A stretch of 6,180 bases of DNA from a bacterium (GTDB lineage Bacteria; Verrucomicrobiota; Kiritimatiellia; UBA8416), in the NCBI GenBank assembly GCA_020048935.1, contig JAIFLS010000017.1:1-6180 (forward strand). The letters are read 5' to 3'. Position 1 is the stretch's first letter. Each line of letters starts with the position of its first letter. The position numbers were made by a program, and so were the translations under genes. Below the pieces are notes generated by a model. The model worked only from the letters and a program-made list of their open reading frames with translations. It was not told the DNA's origin and made no database searches. Shown piece by piece: positions 5,252 to 6,180 of the stretch.

Positions 5252-6180
5252 GTGGCGGATGATCAGATCATTATTGAAGGGGCGCGGCAGAACAACCTTA
5301 AGGGGATTGATCTGCGCATTCCGCTTAATGCCCTGACCGTGGTCACGGGGGTGAGCGGTTCGGGGAAGTCGTCGCTGGCGTTCGATACAGTTTATGCAGA
5401 AGGGCAGCGTCGCTATGTGGAGACGTTCTCGCCCTATGCCCGCCAGTTCCTCGACCGCATGGACAAGCCCAAGGTGGACCGGATCACGGGAATCCCGCCG
5501 GCGATCGCGATCGATCAGACCAACCCGGTACGTACATCGCGCTCGACCGTCGGCACGATGACCGAACTCAATGACCACCTCAAGCTGCTGTATGCCCGCG
5601 CGGCACGGCTGGTCTGCTCCGGCTGCGGTGAGGTTGTACGGCGCGATACCCCCGAGTCGATCGAGGCGGCACTGGCGGCACGTCTGCCGGGCAAGACGCG
5701 CCTGCTGGTCGTCTTCCGGGTGCCGGTCCCCGCCAATTTCACGGTGGACGAAGTGAAAACCGCACTGGAACGCCAAGGCTATTTGCGGTTCCACCGCGAG
5801 GCGGACGATGCCCTGGAGGTGATCCAGGACCGCCTCCTGTCCCCCGTCTCCCCCCCATCCACGAAGCAAAAGTCCCCTGGAGGGCGAGCGTCCTCGCGAG
5901 CCGCCGAGCACAGGTCCGTGGGCGGGGTTGAGACAGTCCCGTCCGCGCCAAAAGCCCACTCCCGCCTGATCGAGGCGCTGGAAGCCGCGCTGCACCACGG
6001 GCGCGGCCGCGTGACCGTCGTGCCGCTGGCGGCGGACGGCTCGGAAGGCGAACCGCTGCGTTTTTCGGAAGATCTGCATTGCGCCGCGTGCGACCTGCAT
6101 TACCGCGATCCGGTCCCCAATCTCTTCTCGTTCAACTCGCCGCTCGGGGCCTGCGACCAATGCCGCGGTTTCGGTCGCAC
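5252..6180 (+). CDS. uvrA: UvrA-type excinuclease ABC subunit A, N-terminal part (3' end outside window)
   Basis: UvrA is the damage-sensing ABC ATPase of nucleotide excision repair and hands damaged DNA to UvrB. The visible 309 codons start at GTG 5252, giving MADDQIIIEGARQNNLKGIDL. The Walker A loop is GVSGSGKSS (33-41). Then come YAEGQRRYVETFSPYARQF (48-66), PPAIAIDQTNPVRTSRSTVG (82-101), a CSGC pair (122-125), the UvrB-binding domain (about 126-270) and the first zinc module (C277, C280, C301, C304) with NLFSFNSPLGAC. From about residue 197 to 236 there is a Pro/Ser/Arg-rich insertion absent from E. coli UvrA. The TFSPYARQF and QTNPVRTSRSTVGTMTELNDH variants recall, from memory, the long UvrA paralogue class rather than the standard 940-residue UvrA. 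If so, this need not be the only uvrA. The frame is open to the window end; no LexA box is visible upstream. Confidence 0.9.
   Translation, partial: MADDQIIIEGARQNNLKGIDLRIPLNALTVVTGVSGSGKSSLAFDTVYAEGQRRYVETFSPYARQFLDRMDKPKVDRITGIPPAIAIDQTNPVRTSRSTVGTMTELNDHLKLLYARAARLVCSGCGEVVRRDTPESIEAALAARLPGKTRLLVVFRVPVPANFTVDEVKTALERQGYLRFHREADDALEVIQDRLLSPVSPPSTKQKSPGGRASSRAAEHRSVGGVETVPSAPKAHSRLIEALEAALHHGRGRVTVVPLAADGSEGEPLRFSEDLHCAACDLHYRDPVPNLFSFNSPLGACDQCRGFGR
5838..5955 (+). repeat. Repeat-like GC-rich in-frame insert within uvrA
   Basis: Compared with E. coli UvrA, where 8 residues separate VDRF from RLAES, here about 42 separate QDRL from RLIEA, so about 33 residues (about 100 nt) are extra. 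The segment opens with C5 and C7 runs and contains a hairpin GCGAG-CGTC-CTCGC (5884-5897) overlapping the palindrome CTCGCGAG (5893-5900). The encoded residues are Pro, Ser, Gly, Arg and Ala-rich and look unstructured. Edges are approximate. I recall similar GGCGAGCGTCCTCGCGAGCC units as dispersed repeats in PVC-group genomes, but no second copy is in this window. Confidence 0.45.

Noticed and set aside
5012..6160. 382-codon open frame on the minus strand opposite uvrA
   Set aside because: Antisense to uvrA with Walker A and zinc motifs; low-complexity Arg/His/Gly composition. Only its last 43 codons lie clear of uvrA and are discussed separately.
1..6180. CRISPR array, tRNA, rRNA, insertion sequence or prophage genes
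   Set aside because: No regularly spaced repeats, cloverleaf, rRNA-like stretch, transposase or phage gene is visible on either strand.

Overview
The window is a GC-rich bacterial chromosomal segment with mostly tight gene packing. It holds the end of an arginine biosynthesis operon, a metallophosphoesterase gene, an alternative sigma-70 family factor on the minus strand, and the start of a uvrA-type DNA repair gene. The taxon is uncertain. Two things weakly suggest a member of the PVC group (Verrucomicrobiota, Kiritimatiellota or Lentisphaerota): the diverged ArgG, and a repeat-like GC-rich insert inside uvrA of a kind I recall from such genomes. This is inference from memory, not a database result.

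Region 1 (1-3014, plus strand) is argB (5' end outside the window), argD and argG. ArgB and ArgD catalyse the kinase and aminotransferase steps of the acetylated ornithine pathway. ArgG makes argininosuccinate from citrulline and aspartate. No argC, argJ or argF lies in the visible part. argD and argG overlap by 14 nt, with the argG ribosome binding site inside argD, so they are probably translationally coupled. A hairpin lies in the argB-argD gap.

Region 2 (3011-3839) is a monocistronic metallophosphoesterase. A good -35/-10 pair begins inside the argG stop region. Its ribosome binding site is atypical. It converges on the sigma gene, and the 44-nt gap between them contains a GTAG-headed hairpin that looks like a REP element.

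Region 3 (3884-4777, minus strand) is a complete sigma-70 family factor with regions 1.2, 2, 3 and 4 but no region 1.1. The residues that bind and melt the -10 element in RpoD are replaced, while most -35 contacts are kept. Upstream there is a close match to a sigma-54 (-24/-12) promoter, and about 80 nt further up an 18-bp AT-rich palindrome. This suggests a sigma cascade: RpoN plus an activator drives a sigma factor with altered promoter specificity. It is the most interesting system in the window.

Region 4 (4778-5251) is a 474-nt divergent intergenic region holding those control elements, a second small dyad near uvrA and a doubtful 43-codon ORF with a GFGRIG motif.

Region 5 (5252-6180) is the N-terminal third or less of a UvrA-type ABC ATPase starting with GTG. 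Its UvrB-binding domain carries about 33 extra, low-complexity residues that look like an in-frame repeat insertion.
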